From the NCBI GenBank assembly GCA_963779095.1, contig CAVZWU010000020.1, forward strand, positions 1 through 64,000: a DNA stretch of 64,000 bases, written 5' to 3'. Within the stretch, counting starts at the first letter, position 1, and every line of letters starts with the position of its first letter. Source of the DNA: Roseiarcus sp963779095. Lineage in GTDB: Bacteria > Pseudomonadota > Alphaproteobacteria > Rhizobiales > Beijerinckiaceae. The notes beneath the pieces are model-generated. The model had not been told where the DNA came from, made no database searches, and saw only the letters and a list, made by a program, of their open reading frames with translations. Both the position numbers and the translations under genes were made by a program. Positions 7,209 to 16,957 of the stretch are shown here, one piece after another.

Positions 7209-8598
7209 ATGGCGTTCGACGTCGATTTCTTCGTGATCGGCGCAGGTTCCGGCGGAGTACGCGCGGCGCGCATCGCCGCCAGCCATGGCGCCAAGGCGCT
7301 GGTGGCCGAGGAAAGCCGCATCGGGGGGACCTGCGTCATCCGCGGCTGCGTGCCAAAAAAGCTCTATGTCATCGCCAGCCGCTTCGCTGATGACTTCCGC
7401 GACGCCGCGGGGTTCGGCTGGGATGTCGCCGAACCGAAGTTCGACTGGCCAACCCTTGTCGCGGCCAAGGAGAAGGAGATCAGCCGGTCTCAGCGACGCC
7501 TATCGCGATAACCTTGCGCGTTCTGGGGCCAAGCTTGTCGAACAGCGCGCGACCGTCGTCGATCCCCACATGGTGCGGCTTGCCGACGGCCGCGAGATCT
7601 CCGCGCGCCATATTCTTATCGCCTGCGGCTCGCGTCCGGTCATGCCGACCGGAATCGCTGGGCTCGAGCATGCGATCACCTCGAACGAGATCTTCGATCT
7701 CAAGGTCTTTCCGCGTCGGCTTCTCGTGGTCGGCGGCGGCTATATCGCGATCGAGTTCGCTTCGCTGTTCCAGCGCCTGGGCGCTCAGGTCACGCAGGTC
7801 ATGCGCGGGCCGAACGTGCTGCGCGGCTTCGACGACGACATGCGCAACGGCATGCGCGACGCGATGGCGAAAGCCGGCGTCGTCTTTCGGTTCGGCTGCC
7901 TGCCGACCTCGATCGAGAAGGGGCCCGACGGCGCGCTGCGGGTGACGCTGTCCGACCACTCCGTCATCGAAGCCGATCAGGCGCTGATCGCGACCGGCCG
8001 CAACCCCAACACGAAAGGTCTTGGCCTCGAAGCGGCCGGGGTGGAGCTCAGCCCCGCGCATGGGGCGGTGAAGGTCGACGAGAACCTGACCAGCAACGTG
8101 CCGTCGATCCACGCCATCGGCGACGCCACCCACCGGATCGACCTCACGCCGGTCGCCATCCGCGAGGGCCATGCGCTGGCCGACCGGCTGTTCGGGCCGG
8201 GCGCGCCGCCGATCCGCTACGATACGATCGCAAGCACGGTGTTCGGCACGCCGGAACTGGGCGCGGTCGGACTGACGGAAAGGGAGGCGCTTGAGCGCTT
8301 TCCCAAGGTCGACATCTACAAAACCAATTTCCGGCCGCTGAAAGCGACCGTGTCCGGCGGGCCGGAGCGCACGATCATGAAGCTCATCGTCGACGGGTCA
8401 ACGCAGCGCATCGTCGGCGCGCATATTCTCGGCAGCGAGGCCGCCGAAATGATCCAGCTCATCGCCGTCGCGATGACCATGGGGGCGACCAAAGCGGACT
8501 TCGACGCGACCGTCGCCGTGCATCCGACCGCGGCCGAGGAACTGGTGACCATGCGCTCTGCCCATGCGCGCTTCGAGGACGGCATGGAGATCCCGTGA
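7209..8598 (+). CDS. gor: Glutathione-disulfide reductase, frameshifted near 7486-7490
   Basis: An FAD- and NADPH-dependent enzyme keeps glutathione reduced in the cytoplasm. The N-terminus shows the FAD Rossmann motif VIGAGSGGVRAAR and the redox disulfide GGTCVIRGCVPKK. One extra T then breaks the frame, which resumes at LSDAYRDNLARSGAKLVEQRA. The NADPH motif is VVGGGYIAIEFASLFQRLG, followed by an arginine that fits NADPH preference. The C-terminal interface ends in VAVHPTAAEELVTMR, containing the catalytic His-Glu pair. The corrected ~462 residues match the family. The GCVPKK form distinguishes it from lipoamide dehydrogenases (GCIPSK). Confidence 0.9.
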
Positions 8599-8992
8599 GT
8601 GCCCCGCGCCGGGTCGGATATGAGGAAGCCAATACAACCGAAGCGCGAAATCCTGTCGCGGGCAAGCACCTCAATGTTGTCCATCTCCGGCCTCCGGCGC
8701 CGCCGGCGGGCGGCTCGCGGCGCGGGTGAGCCACGACTTTGTTTTTGACAAACGATATCCCCTGGCCCTATGCGATTGCCGCAATCCGGCGGCTCGAAAA
8801 TGCGGTTTTCATCCGCGAGCAAGCCGCTATTGTCGGCATCGCCGAGGAAATGAGCCCTATTGCGCCTCCGGCCGCATCCTGACGTTGCGCCCGATAGGCG
8901 CGAAGCGAGCCCAATTTACCAGCGCCTGCGTATTGGCGCGGATTCCCTCGGGACGATGTCTGTCTCTTTCTGGACAAGGGGAACTCAGCGGA
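8599..8992. other. Intergenic region with a possible promoter
   Basis: No supportable gene is seen in these 394 bp between gor and the methyltransferase. TTGACA (8745-8750) followed after 18 bp by TATGCG (8769-8774) resembles a sigma-70 promoter reading toward the polysaccharide island. It would leave a leader of roughly 210 nt. Confidence 0.3.
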
Positions 8993-9781
8993 ATGTCAAT
9001 TCTGACCAGCGCGAAGGGCGCGTTGAAGTCCGCCGCGCCCGCCTTCCTCCTGGAGGCGGCCAGGGACCTCAAACATTCCAACGACCGTCTTCCGGGTCAT
9101 GAGGTCTATACCTCGCTGATCAAGGGGAAGACCGGCCTCGAAATCGGCGGGCCGACCCTTTGGCTGTTCCGATACAAGATCCCGATCTACCAGTCGGCGG
9201 CCGGTCTGGACGGGGTCAATTATTCGACCAACACGATCTGGGAAGGCGATATCGGCGCCAAAGCCGGGCGATACGCCTATTACAAGGGCAAGGCCGGAAG
9301 ACAGTTCATCAGCGAGGCCGGAGACCTCTCGACGATAAAGGACCAATCCTACGACTTCCTGATTTCGAGCCACTGCCTCGAGCACGTCGCGAACCCGATC
9401 CTGGCGGTGAAGGAATGGAAGCGGGTCGTCAAACCCAGCGGGCTCCTGCTGCTTTTTCTCCCCAACAAGGCCTGCAATTTCGATCGTCGCCGGGATTTCA
9501 CCACCTTCGAACACCTCATGTCCGATTATGAGAAGGGCACGCCCGAGACCGACATGACGCATCTGGACGAGATCCTGGAGAAACACGACTACACGCTGGA
9601 CGCCCATTCCGGCGGTCCGGAAAAATTCCGCGCGCGGGCCCTGGACAACTTCACCAACCGGTGCCTGCATCACCACGTCTTCAATCTCGACCTTCTCAAG
9701 AAGATCTTCGACTTCGCCGGCGTCGAGACGCTTCGGCGCGAGGAGATCGCCGAGAGCTTCGCCATCGTCGGCCGCGTTTGA
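8993..9781 (+). CDS. Class I SAM-dependent methyltransferase
   Basis: A 262-residue protein starts at MSILTSAKGALKSAAPAFL. Motif I is degenerate (TGLEIGGPTLWLF in place of the usual DxGxGxG). The acidic region and the DFLISSHCLEHVANPILAVKEW segment are typical of methyltransferase type 11. It is followed by GLLLLFLPNKACNFDRRRDFT. It opens an island with glycosyltransferase, epimerase and sulfotransferase-like genes, so modification of a surface glycan is the likely context. The acceptor is unknown. Confidence 0.75.
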   Translation: MSILTSAKGALKSAAPAFLLEAARDLKHSNDRLPGHEVYTSLIKGKTGLEIGGPTLWLFRYKIPIYQSAAGLDGVNYSTNTIWEGDIGAKAGRYAYYKGKAGRQFISEAGDLSTIKDQSYDFLISSHCLEHVANPILAVKEWKRVVKPSGLLLLFLPNKACNFDRRRDFTTFEHLMSDYEKGTPETDMTHLDEILEKHDYTLDAHSGGPEKFRARALDNFTNRCLHHHVFNLDLLKKIFDFAGVETLRREEIAESFAIVGRV

Positions 9782-9909
9782 GACGGCCCGAAAGGCGAAA
9801 TGAGCGCCGCGCGGGTCGCGCGGTCGCGCTAATGGAGGGACTTAGCAGCACGCCGTGGGGTTGGCGGACGTCGCGCGCTTAAGCCGCGATTGAGGGACCG
9901 GCGCCCGGG

Positions 9910-11301
9910 ATGCGGGCCCCGTTGCAAGGTCCAGGCAAAACAGTTGACGGCGAGGCGGCGATTGAACACAGGCTGCGCTTCGCGACGCCACTGGATAAAA
10001 ACGTGAACAATTCGACCGCGCCGCACGGCGACGCGCTCGCAGGGCCTCAAACGCCGGCGGGCCGGCTGGAGCCGCCCGGCGCCGATCCTGCCGGCGAACT
10101 TGAGGCCGCGCGCCGGGCGCAAGCGATGGCGGAGGCGCGGGCTGCGCAATTCGAGGCGGAGCGGGATTCCGCGGTAGCGGCGCGCGAGTCGCTCCGGTCC
10201 CTGGCGGCCCACTTGATCGGCGAGCGCGGCTATCTCGCCGGGCAACTGATACGGGCCTATCAACGGCCGTGGCGGCCGCTCAAATTCGCCCTGGGCTACC
10301 GGATCATGAGCGCGATCAGCGCCGCGAGCCGGCCGGTCTCAAAGCAAGTTTCGGCCCGCTTCGCGCGCTCGGCCGAGAAGCGCAGTCCGACGCGTTTCGA
10401 CAGGTTTCTGGCGCCTCCGGGCGCCCGGCGCCGAAGCGTGCGCCGCTTCCCGGCCCGGTGCTCACCTCCGTCGAGGAACGCCCGTTGAGCAAGGGCGACG
10501 TCGCGAGCGTACGTCAATCGCCCGGTTTCCGCCGTCGAACTCCATTCGAAATCATCGTTGCAGAAGACGCTTTAGGCGATCCCGGCGTCGAACTGCTGAG
10601 GGAAGTGGATGGGCTTCGCCTGGAGATCCATGAGACCAATCTCGGTTTTCTCAAAACCTGCAACCGAGCCGCGCGGCTGGCCAGGGGCGAATACCTGTTT
10701 TTCCTGAACAACGACACGCTTGTGTGCGAAAACTGGCTCGAGCCGCTGCTCGCGATTTTCGACCGGTTTCCGGATGCGGGCCTCGCCGGGTCGAAACTGC
10801 TTTTTCCCGACGGGACGCTTCAGGAAGCGGGCGGGATCGTCTGGAACGACGGTTCCGCCTCGAACTACGGCCGGTCTGACGATCCGGACAAGCCCGAATA
10901 CAATTACGTCAGGGAGGCCGATTACATCTCGGGGTGCGGGATCCTCGTTCCTCGCGCGCTATGGGAGGAGCTTGGCGGAATTCGATGAGATTTTCGCGCC
11001 TGCCTATTGCGAGGACAGCGACCTTGCTTTTCGGATCAGGGCGGCTGGACGGAAGGTCTATTATTGCCCCTTCTCGCTCGTCACCACCAGCGTCGGCGCC
11101 CAGGGCCCGCCGGGACTCGAACATACGGTCAGCATCGCCGACGACCCGCAGGGTCTCGCGGACGCGGCGGTTAAACTGCTTCTCGACGACCCGGCCTGGA
11201 CGGAGGCTTCGGTTCGACAGATCCGATATGCGCGCGGGCATTTCTCCCGTGACGCCTTCCGGCGCTCCTTCCTCGAGGAGACGCGGGCGGCTCCGCCGTG
11301 A
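9910..11301 (+). pseudogene. Glycosyltransferase remnant: GT2 fragment fused by deletion to a GT4 tail
   Basis: The first frame encodes a helical linker (AQAMAEARAAQFEAERDSAV) and GYLAGQLIRAYQRPWRPLK. A second frame has the GT2 core from TPFEIIVAEDA through RGEYLFFLNNDTLVCENWLE and EADYISGCGILVPRALWEEL. A third frame continues DEIFAPAYCEDSDLAFRIRA. The first GT2 strand (VSIIIPVYN-type) is missing in all frames near 10440-10530. After YYCPFSLVTTSVGAQG the protein jumps to EHTVSIADDPQGLADAAVKL and ARGHFSRDAF, which belong to the C-terminal end of a group-1 (GT4) enzyme. Two internal deletions plus frame changes indicate real decay, beyond the sporadic single-base errors elsewhere in the window. 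Confidence 0.75.
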
Positions 11302-11331
11302 CGCGCGGCGGGCAATAGCCACCGGCGCCCC

Positions 11332-12450
11332 TCAGACGGCGCGCGCCACCCAGTCCGCGATCGCCAGGCTCGCGGTCAAACCCGGCGACTCGATGCCGAA
11401 CAGGTTGATCAATCCGGCGAGCCCATGTTCCTTTTCAGTCTGCAGAAGGAAATCGGTGGTCGAGCCGCCGGGCCGCTCGATCTTGGGCCTGACGCCGGCG
11501 TATCCCGGCTGCAGCGCGCCGTCCGGCAGGTCCGGCCAATAGGTTCGGATCGCGGCGTAGAAGGACGCCGCCCGGGCAGGATCGACGTCGTAGTTGATCG
11601 CATCCACCCATTCGACGTCCGGGCCAAACTTGGCCTGTCCGGCGAGATCGAGCGTGAGATGCACGCCGAGGCCGCCTGGCGTCGGCATCGGATAGATGAG
11701 GCGCGAAAAGGGAGATCGCCCGCTCAGGGAAAAGTAGTTGCCCTTGGCGAGATGCAGCGGCGGTATCCTGGCGGCCGGCATGCCGGCGATCGAGCGCGCG
11801 AGCGCCTGCGCGCCGAGCCCGGCGGCGTTGACGACGCGCGCGGCGGCGATGCGCATGGGCGTGCGCCCGCCGGTTTCGATCACCAGCCCCCCGTCTCCGG
11901 CGCGCGCGGCGAGGGCGGGCGTTTCGAACGCGATCATCGCGCCATGCGCCTCGGCGTCGCCCCGCAGCGCGAGCATATAAGCGTGGGCGTCGATGATTCC
12001 GGTCGAGGGCGACAACAGCGCCCGCTCAGCCTTGAGCGCGGGCTCGAGCGCGCGCGCCTCCTGTCCGGTGAGCCAGACGAGATCGGTGACGCCATTCGCG
12101 TCGGCCTGGGCCTTGAACGCCGCGAGCTTGTCGATCTCGCCGGCGTTCACCGCCACCAGCAGCTTGCCGCATCGCTTGTGGGGAACGCCGAACGCCTGGC
12201 AGAACGCGTACAGCATCGCCTTGCCGTCGACGCAGAGCCGGGTCTTCACGAGCCCCGTCGGATAATAGATGCCGGCATGGATGACTTCGCTGTTGCGCGA
12301 GCTGACGCCGGAGCCGATCCCGCGCTCGCTCTCGACGACGATCACCTCGCGCCCGGCGCGCGCGAGGGCCCGCGCCACGGCAAGCCCGATGACTCCAGCG
12401 CCGACGACGAGACACTCGACCGAATTCCATCCCCTTCCTCTCTGGAGCAT
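11332..12450 (-). CDS. FAD-dependent oxidoreductase, L-2-hydroxyglutarate oxidase-like
   Basis: A 372-residue DAO-superfamily flavoprotein. The N-terminal dinucleotide motif is VECLVVGAGVIGLAVARALA with an acidic end to strand 2 (VVESE). SSRNSEVIHAGIYYPTGLVK is the hallmark of L-2-hydroxyglutarate oxidase/dehydrogenase (LhgO/L2HGDH) relatives. GVRPKIERPGG and the FGIESPGLTASLAIAD segment near the end support this. It would oxidise a 2-hydroxy acid and pass electrons on. The substrate is inferred only from the family. It lies convergent to the glycosyltransferase remnant. Confidence 0.8.
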   Translation of the reverse strand: MLQRGRGWNSVECLVVGAGVIGLAVARALARAGREVIVVESERGIGSGVSSRNSEVIHAGIYYPTGLVKTRLCVDGKAMLYAFCQAFGVPHKRCGKLLVAVNAGEIDKLAAFKAQADANGVTDLVWLTGQEARALEPALKAERALLSPSTGIIDAHAYMLALRGDAEAHGAMIAFETPALAARAGDGGLVIETGGRTPMRIAAARVVNAAGLGAQALARSIAGMPAARIPPLHLAKGNYFSLSGRSPFSRLIYPMPTPGGLGVHLTLDLAGQAKFGPDVEWVDAINYDVDPARAASFYAAIRTYWPDLPDGALQPGYAGVRPKIERPGGSTTDFLLQTEKEHGLAGLINLFGIESPGLTASLAIADWVARAV

Positions 12451-12597
12451 GGTTTAAGTCAGCGGAATGCTCGCCTCAAGCCGCGGATCCCGAATGCGGC
12501 CGCCGGCGATCTCGCGCGCAAGGTCCGCCGCGAGGGGCGATGGCCGGCAGGCCCCGCGCGGCTCCTTTGTCGACGTCAGGGAATTATTGGCGAGCCC

Positions 12598-13695
12598 TCA
12601 AGCGGCGTCCTGCGGAATGACGCGGCTGTCCGCTCCCAAGTCGTGCGAACGGAAGCGCCAGCGCATATCCGTACCGAGACGGCCCGCGGCCATGTGGCGC
12701 TCGAGGGTCTTGAGCCGCATATAGGGCGAGCTGCGGAAATCCTCGTCCGCAAAGCCCATGGCCCCAAGCCCCTCGCGCAGCCGGGTGATGGACTGATCCA
12801 GTGACAGTTGCGGAATGGAATCCGGGGCGAGCGACCGGAAGAGCGAGAAGTCCACGCGGTAGGAGCGCTTGTCGGGCGGCGCATTGGTGTTGATCGAAAC
12901 TTTGGCGCCCGGAACCTGGCGGGCAACCGCCTCGGCGAGCTCGCGCACCTGATAGTTGCCCTCGTCCCGGCCGGCGTTCACCGCCAGAAACTCGCCCCCC
13001 TTGTCCTGCTTGCGGCGGATCGCCCACAAAATCGCGCGCGCCATGTCCTCGACGTCGATGAGCGGGCGCCAGGGCGTGCCGTCGCTGAGAACCGTGATCT
13101 CGCCCGAGGTGATGGCGCAGGCGACAAAGTCATTCAGCACCAGGTCGAGCCGCAGGCGGTCGGACATCCCGCATGCGGTTGCGAACCGGAGCGACGTGAC
13201 CAGCATGCCTTTGCGATCAAGCTCCGCCATGGCTTTCTCCGAGCCGATCTTCGAGCGCGCATAGGCGGTCAGCGGATTGGTCGGGTCGGTCTCCTTGCGC
13301 GCTCCCCCTTCCGCGTAGCCGTACATGCTGCAGCTTGAGGCGAAGACGAAGCTTTTGACCCCGCGCTCGGCGGCCAGCCGGGCCATCCGCACAGTGGCGT
13401 CGCGGTTGATTTCACCGGTGACGGCTTCGAACTTGTTTCCCATCGGGTCGTTGGAAATGGCGGAAAGATGGACCACCGCATCGACGCCGTCCAGCAACTC
13501 GGCGGGAAACTCGCGGATGTCGCCGAACACCTGACGGTCCAGCCGGGCCTCGGGCAGGAGGCCAGCGCCAGTCAGGCTATGGCCGAAAAAGGCGGTGTCA
13601 AAGCCAATCAGCTCGGCGTCCGGCAGCCTGTCCCGAAGGAACCTTGTGAGGACGGGCCCAACATAGCCCATGTTTCCGGTAATCAGTATCCGCAT
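12598..13695 (-). CDS. NAD-dependent nucleotide-sugar epimerase/dehydratase (extended SDR)
   Basis: A 365-residue protein; the start MRILITGNMGYVGPVL is preceded by GGAG. GxxGxxG appears as GNMGYVG. The catalytic triad is visible as SSCSMYGYAEGG with the Y-x3-K in YARSKIGSEK. NDFVACAITSGEITVLSDGTPWRPLIDVED matches the sugar-binding C-terminal part. It probably converts an NDP-sugar for the surface glycan made by this island; the exact sugar cannot be read. A further 55 residues could be encoded upstream but lack family features. Confidence 0.8.
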   Translation of the reverse strand: MRILITGNMGYVGPVLTRFLRDRLPDAELIGFDTAFFGHSLTGAGLLPEARLDRQVFGDIREFPAELLDGVDAVVHLSAISNDPMGNKFEAVTGEINRDATVRMARLAAERGVKSFVFASSCSMYGYAEGGARKETDPTNPLTAYARSKIGSEKAMAELDRKGMLVTSLRFATACGMSDRLRLDLVLNDFVACAITSGEITVLSDGTPWRPLIDVEDMARAILWAIRRKQDKGGEFLAVNAGRDEGNYQVRELAEAVARQVPGAKVSINTNAPPDKRSYRVDFSLFRSLAPDSIPQLSLDQSITRLREGLGAMGFADEDFRSSPYMRLKTLERHMAAGRLGTDMRWRFRSHDLGADSRVIPQDAA

Positions 13696-13823
13696 GCTCG
13701 CTCCAACCTCCGCTGTGGCAGGTCCGCGGCGCGTTCCGCTCGCGGATACGACCTTATTACCATTCTCGTTAAGAAGAAAGGCCGACGAGCGAGAGATTTT
13801 TTCCGTCGCCCGCGCTGAACCGC

Positions 13824-15398
13824 TCAAGCTTTCAACTCGGAGCTGGAACAAGGATTGCAACTTGCGCGTTGTGGCTGCCGGGGCGTAGAGAGCAGAGCGC
13901 TCTCAGGCCAAGGCGGCCCCGGGGGTACGGACGAAGCGAGAATACCACGCGCTCGGACAAAAAAACCTCGGACCGAAGCCGCTGCTGGCGCCGATGGGGC
14001 CGGCGAACTATGCTGGCGGGTTAATGGAGCGCGGCGTCTCCCCGAGGCGCCGACATCGGAATTCGAATTCAGATAAAATTCGGAATCGAAAAACGCAGAA
14101 TTGCGAATGGCCGCGAGTTCCTCGCCCTCGTTCGGACGGCCGCGCAAATGGTCGCGAAAGCGGGCTATGGCCGCACCGCCGCGGCCATCTCGCCCGTATT
14201 GGCGAGGGCGGGAACTGGCGCGCGCCGGATTCCAATGCGCCTTCTCCACAAGGCGCCGGCCTTCGCTCCTCGCCTCGGCGAGCCGCACGGCAAATTCCTC
14301 CCGCGCCGCTGCGATCTGGCGTTCGAGCTGCTTTGATTCCTCGCTGACCTGGCGCGCAAATTCCTCTCGCGCCGCGCCAAGCTGGCTCCCGTATTCGTCG
14401 CGCAGCGGCGCGGCGGCCGATCGTGTCCGGCGCCTCCCGTCTTCCAGCTCGAACATGATGTAGCCGAGAATCTCGGTTGCGCCCCGAAGGCGCTCGGCGA
14501 TGTCATCGAGCGTCCGTTCGACTTTTTCGCTCCTCGGATTTTTGATGAGATCAGGAACGGCCGCGTAGGTTTCGCGAACCAGATCATTCACCGCCGGATG
14601 CGCCAGCAGATCGCTGTCGCTCGCTCGCTGGCGCCTCAGGTCCGCCGACACGAAGCCGTCGATCTCCGTAAGCGCGCGCTCGGTCCAACGGGGCCACTCG
14701 ACCTTGAGCTGTTCGCCGACCCGCTCGAGGGCGCCCGGCGGATCACGGAGAAAACCATTCCAGTCGACCACCGCCCGGCGCATATTTCGCGTTCCAGCGT
14801 CGGCGTCCAGCACGTGGCGCAGCCAGATGAGACAGCCGAGGCCGAGCGGGATTCCGTCCCTGCGATTGAGCGACAAGGCGACCTCAAGCGGCGATCTTAG
14901 CGGCAGAATCGCGCGCGGCGACCATCCGCTATCCTGCAACGCCGAGGACCAGAAGGGTATGAGCCGGCATATGCGCGGGTCCTTGATGACCGCAAGGCTG
15001 GCCTCGCCGAATTCCCTGATGAGGGCGGATCTTGCCCGCGTCTTCAGCGTGAACGCGAGCGCCGGGTCAATGCGCCCCGGATCGAATGGGCGCCAGTCGT
15101 CCCAAGAACTCCCTCCGGCCGCAAGAATATCCTCATTCAAAATATTAATGATGAGGGATTCCCAGTATCCCTTTGGGTTGGCTTCATCGCCGCCTATCAA
15201 ATTGAGAGGCAGCACGACACCGAGCCTGACCATGGCCCCGGCCAGGCTTGAGGCGCCGCCGCGATGCATGCCCAGGACCAGAATGGCCGTGTCGCCGGAG
15301 CGTTCCTCCGTTCTCTTGCCCGCAGGACCAAGGTCGGGGCCTGAGGCAATGGCCCCGGCGACGGAATTGAGCGCCTGACCCGCAGAGTCCAAATTCAT
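13824..15398 (-). CDS. Sulfotransferase-like protein with coiled coil, degraded C-terminus
   Basis: The 524-residue frame begins with a P-loop-like ILVLGMHRGGASSLAGAM, corresponding to the PAPS-binding GMHRSGTS motif of sulfotransferases. VIKDPRICRLIPFW and LPLRSPLEVALSLNRRDG (3'-phosphate loop) follow. Residues ~340-390 are a charged coiled coil (EFARQVSEESKQLERQIAAA). At ~430 an AFFDSEFYLNSNSDVGASG motif appears; it is usually followed by a longer repeat in glycosyltransferase-like proteins. Here the frame slips, and the alternative frame gives only DAALH before a stop at ~14034. The C-terminus is therefore broken, and the last ~85 residues are unlikely to be native. Confidence 0.65.
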   Translation of the reverse strand: MNLDSAGQALNSVAGAIASGPDLGPAGKRTEERSGDTAILVLGMHRGGASSLAGAMVRLGVVLPLNLIGGDEANPKGYWESLIINILNEDILAAGGSSWDDWRPFDPGRIDPALAFTLKTRARSALIREFGEASLAVIKDPRICRLIPFWSSALQDSGWSPRAILPLRSPLEVALSLNRRDGIPLGLGCLIWLRHVLDADAGTRNMRRAVVDWNGFLRDPPGALERVGEQLKVEWPRWTERALTEIDGFVSADLRRQRASDSDLLAHPAVNDLVRETYAAVPDLIKNPRSEKVERTLDDIAERLRGATEILGYIMFELEDGRRRTRSAAAPLRDEYGSQLGAAREEFARQVSEESKQLERQIAAAREEFAVRLAEARSEGRRLVEKAHWNPARASSRPRQYGRDGRGGAAIARFRDHLRGRPNEGEELAAIRNSAFFDSEFYLNSNSDVGASGRRRAPLTRQHSSPAPSAPAAASVRGFFVRARGILASSVPPGPPWPESALLSTPRQPQRASCNPCSSSELKA

Positions 15399-15440
15399 TG
15401 CAAACCTTGCTCGCGTGATCAGGTGAAGGCGCCGCTGGGT

Positions 15441-15507
15441 GTCTGTTTTCTTCGGTAACCCGCCGGCCTCGTTGGGCGCCAGTCAAGCCGCCAAAACGAA
15501 AACAGAC
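15441..15507. other. Long-loop inverted repeat upstream of the sulfotransferase-like gene
   Basis: GTCTGTTTTC (15441-15450) and GAAAACAGAC (15498-15507) are exact 10-bp inverse complements separated by 47 bp. They sit in the otherwise featureless 15399-15601 gap, upstream of the minus-strand gene. This could be a dimeric regulator site pair or an old mobile-element end; nothing decides between them. Confidence 0.35.
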
Positions 15508-15601
15508 CGACGAACGCAGACGATATGCCAGTGCAAGGCGCGGGCGTCTCGTCCAGAATGTCGGCCTGGTGTCGCGGCGGCTAAGCGTGCGAAAGGAGCT
15601 C

Positions 15602-16957
15602 TAGCAGGCTGCTGAAAAAGTCACTGCGTTTGCGCAACGAGGGGTGGCAAGCGCAATTTTTTGCAGGCGGGCGCGGCTCACGTTCGAGGTTTTGGCGTGA
15701 CGTCGGGTCATTGTTCTCTGGCTTTTCATGTCGCTGGACGCAGTTCGCCCGGTGCGGCCATAAGCTTGGGCAGGCGGACGATGTTGTAGGCGGCCATGGC
15801 GAAGACGAAAGCGGCGCGGACCTTGTCGAGGCCACGCACCTTCACCTGCATGAGGCCGCCGACCGTCTTCGTCCAGCCGAAGCCTTCCTCGATGCGTTTG
15901 CGCAGCCGCTGGCTGATCGCATAGCGCACACTCGCGGCGACCTCGCCCGGGACGGCGGTCTTGCGCGCCTTGCCATGCTTGCTCACCGTCCCGTTGATCG
16001 CGACATGCGGCTCAATCCCACGCGCCTTCAAGCCCTCGACGAAGGCCTCGGCGTCATAGCCCTTGTCGGCGCCGAGCGTCGCGCCAAAGGGCAAGCGCTG
16101 GCTGAAAGCAGCCGCCGCCTCGCGCTCGGCCGTTCCGGTCGCCAGCGTCGCCTCGGCCGCCGCCACAAGACCGTTGCGGTTCTCCATCAGCGCATGGCCG
16201 AGATAGCAAAGACGGCTCTCCTGGCCTGCGCCTTTGCGATAAAGGCGCGCCTCCTTGTCGGTCGTCGAGGCGTGGGTTTTGTTCGAGCGCTTGGTCTTGC
16301 GGAAGTCGGCCTCGCGGTTGCGCCCCGGAGGCAGCGGCTCGCCCGGGTCGTTCCCCCGGCCTTCGCCAGAGGCGCTCTTGGGACGGAAGCTCTTCATCGA
16401 CGCCCAGGCTTTCAACATCGTTCCATCGACCGAAAAATGCTCGGCGCTCAGAAGCCCCTTCACCTCCGGCAGGCCGAGAAGCGAAGACAGAAACTCTTGC
16501 GCGATCTCGTGGGTGAGCAGGCGGTCGCGGTTCTTCGAGAAGGTCGAGGCGTCGAACACGCTCTCGTCGATCGTAAGCCCGACGAACCAGCGAAACAGCA
16601 TGTCGAACTCCAGCCGTTCGACCAGCTGCCGCTCCGAGCGGATCGAATAGAGAAGCTGCACAAGCGAGGCCCGCAGCAATCGCTCCGGCGGGATCGAGGG
16701 ACGCCCGATTCCCTCGTAAAGCGCCGAAAACCTCGCGTCGAGCTGGGCCAGCGCCGCGTTGGTCAGCCGCCGCATCGCCCGCAGCGGATGATTCGCGGCG
16801 ATCCGCCCCTCGACGTCGACGTAAGAGAACAACGTCCCGCTCGTCCGATCCTCGCCCCGCATCGATCCCCTCGCGAATCGCCTCGCCGACGCCAGCGAAT
16901 CACCCCCCAAAGGCAAACACCAGAGCCCTTCCGCGCCACTTATTCAGCAGCCTGCTA
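15602..16957 (-). mobile_element. Intact IS5-type insertion sequence, ~1.36 kb
   Basis: The inverted ends are tagcaggctgctgaaaaagt (15602-15621) and its inverse ending at 16957 (one mismatch in 20). They bracket one full transposase gene. The flanks read CTAG (15601-15604) and CTAA (16955-16958), compatible with the 4-bp YTAR targets used by the IS5 group; the one-base difference means the duplication is imperfect or diverged. The right end overlaps the stop codon of the gmhB-like gene. Confidence 0.85.
15726..16862 (-). CDS. IS5-family DDE transposase
   Basis: A 378-residue protein starting at MRGEDRTSGTLFSYVDVEGR, preceded by GAGGGG. It has the DUF772-type N-terminal domain (HPLRAMRRLTNAALAQL, LVQLLYSIRSERQLVERLEF). 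DDE-domain landmarks are HFSVDGTMLKAWAS (first D), LGADKGYDAEAFV (second D) and RKRIEEGFGWTKTVGGL (E). KTKRSNKTHASTTDKEARLY is a typical insertion. The frame is complete, so the element may be active. A TTG 54 bp upstream is a less likely start. Confidence 0.92.
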   Translation of the reverse strand: MRGEDRTSGTLFSYVDVEGRIAANHPLRAMRRLTNAALAQLDARFSALYEGIGRPSIPPERLLRASLVQLLYSIRSERQLVERLEFDMLFRWFVGLTIDESVFDASTFSKNRDRLLTHEIAQEFLSSLLGLPEVKGLLSAEHFSVDGTMLKAWASMKSFRPKSASGEGRGNDPGEPLPPGRNREADFRKTKRSNKTHASTTDKEARLYRKGAGQESRLCYLGHALMENRNGLVAAAEATLATGTAEREAAAAFSQRLPFGATLGADKGYDAEAFVEGLKARGIEPHVAINGTVSKHGKARKTAVPGEVAASVRYAISQRLRKRIEEGFGWTKTVGGLMQVKVRGLDKVRAAFVFAMAAYNIVRLPKLMAAPGELRPAT

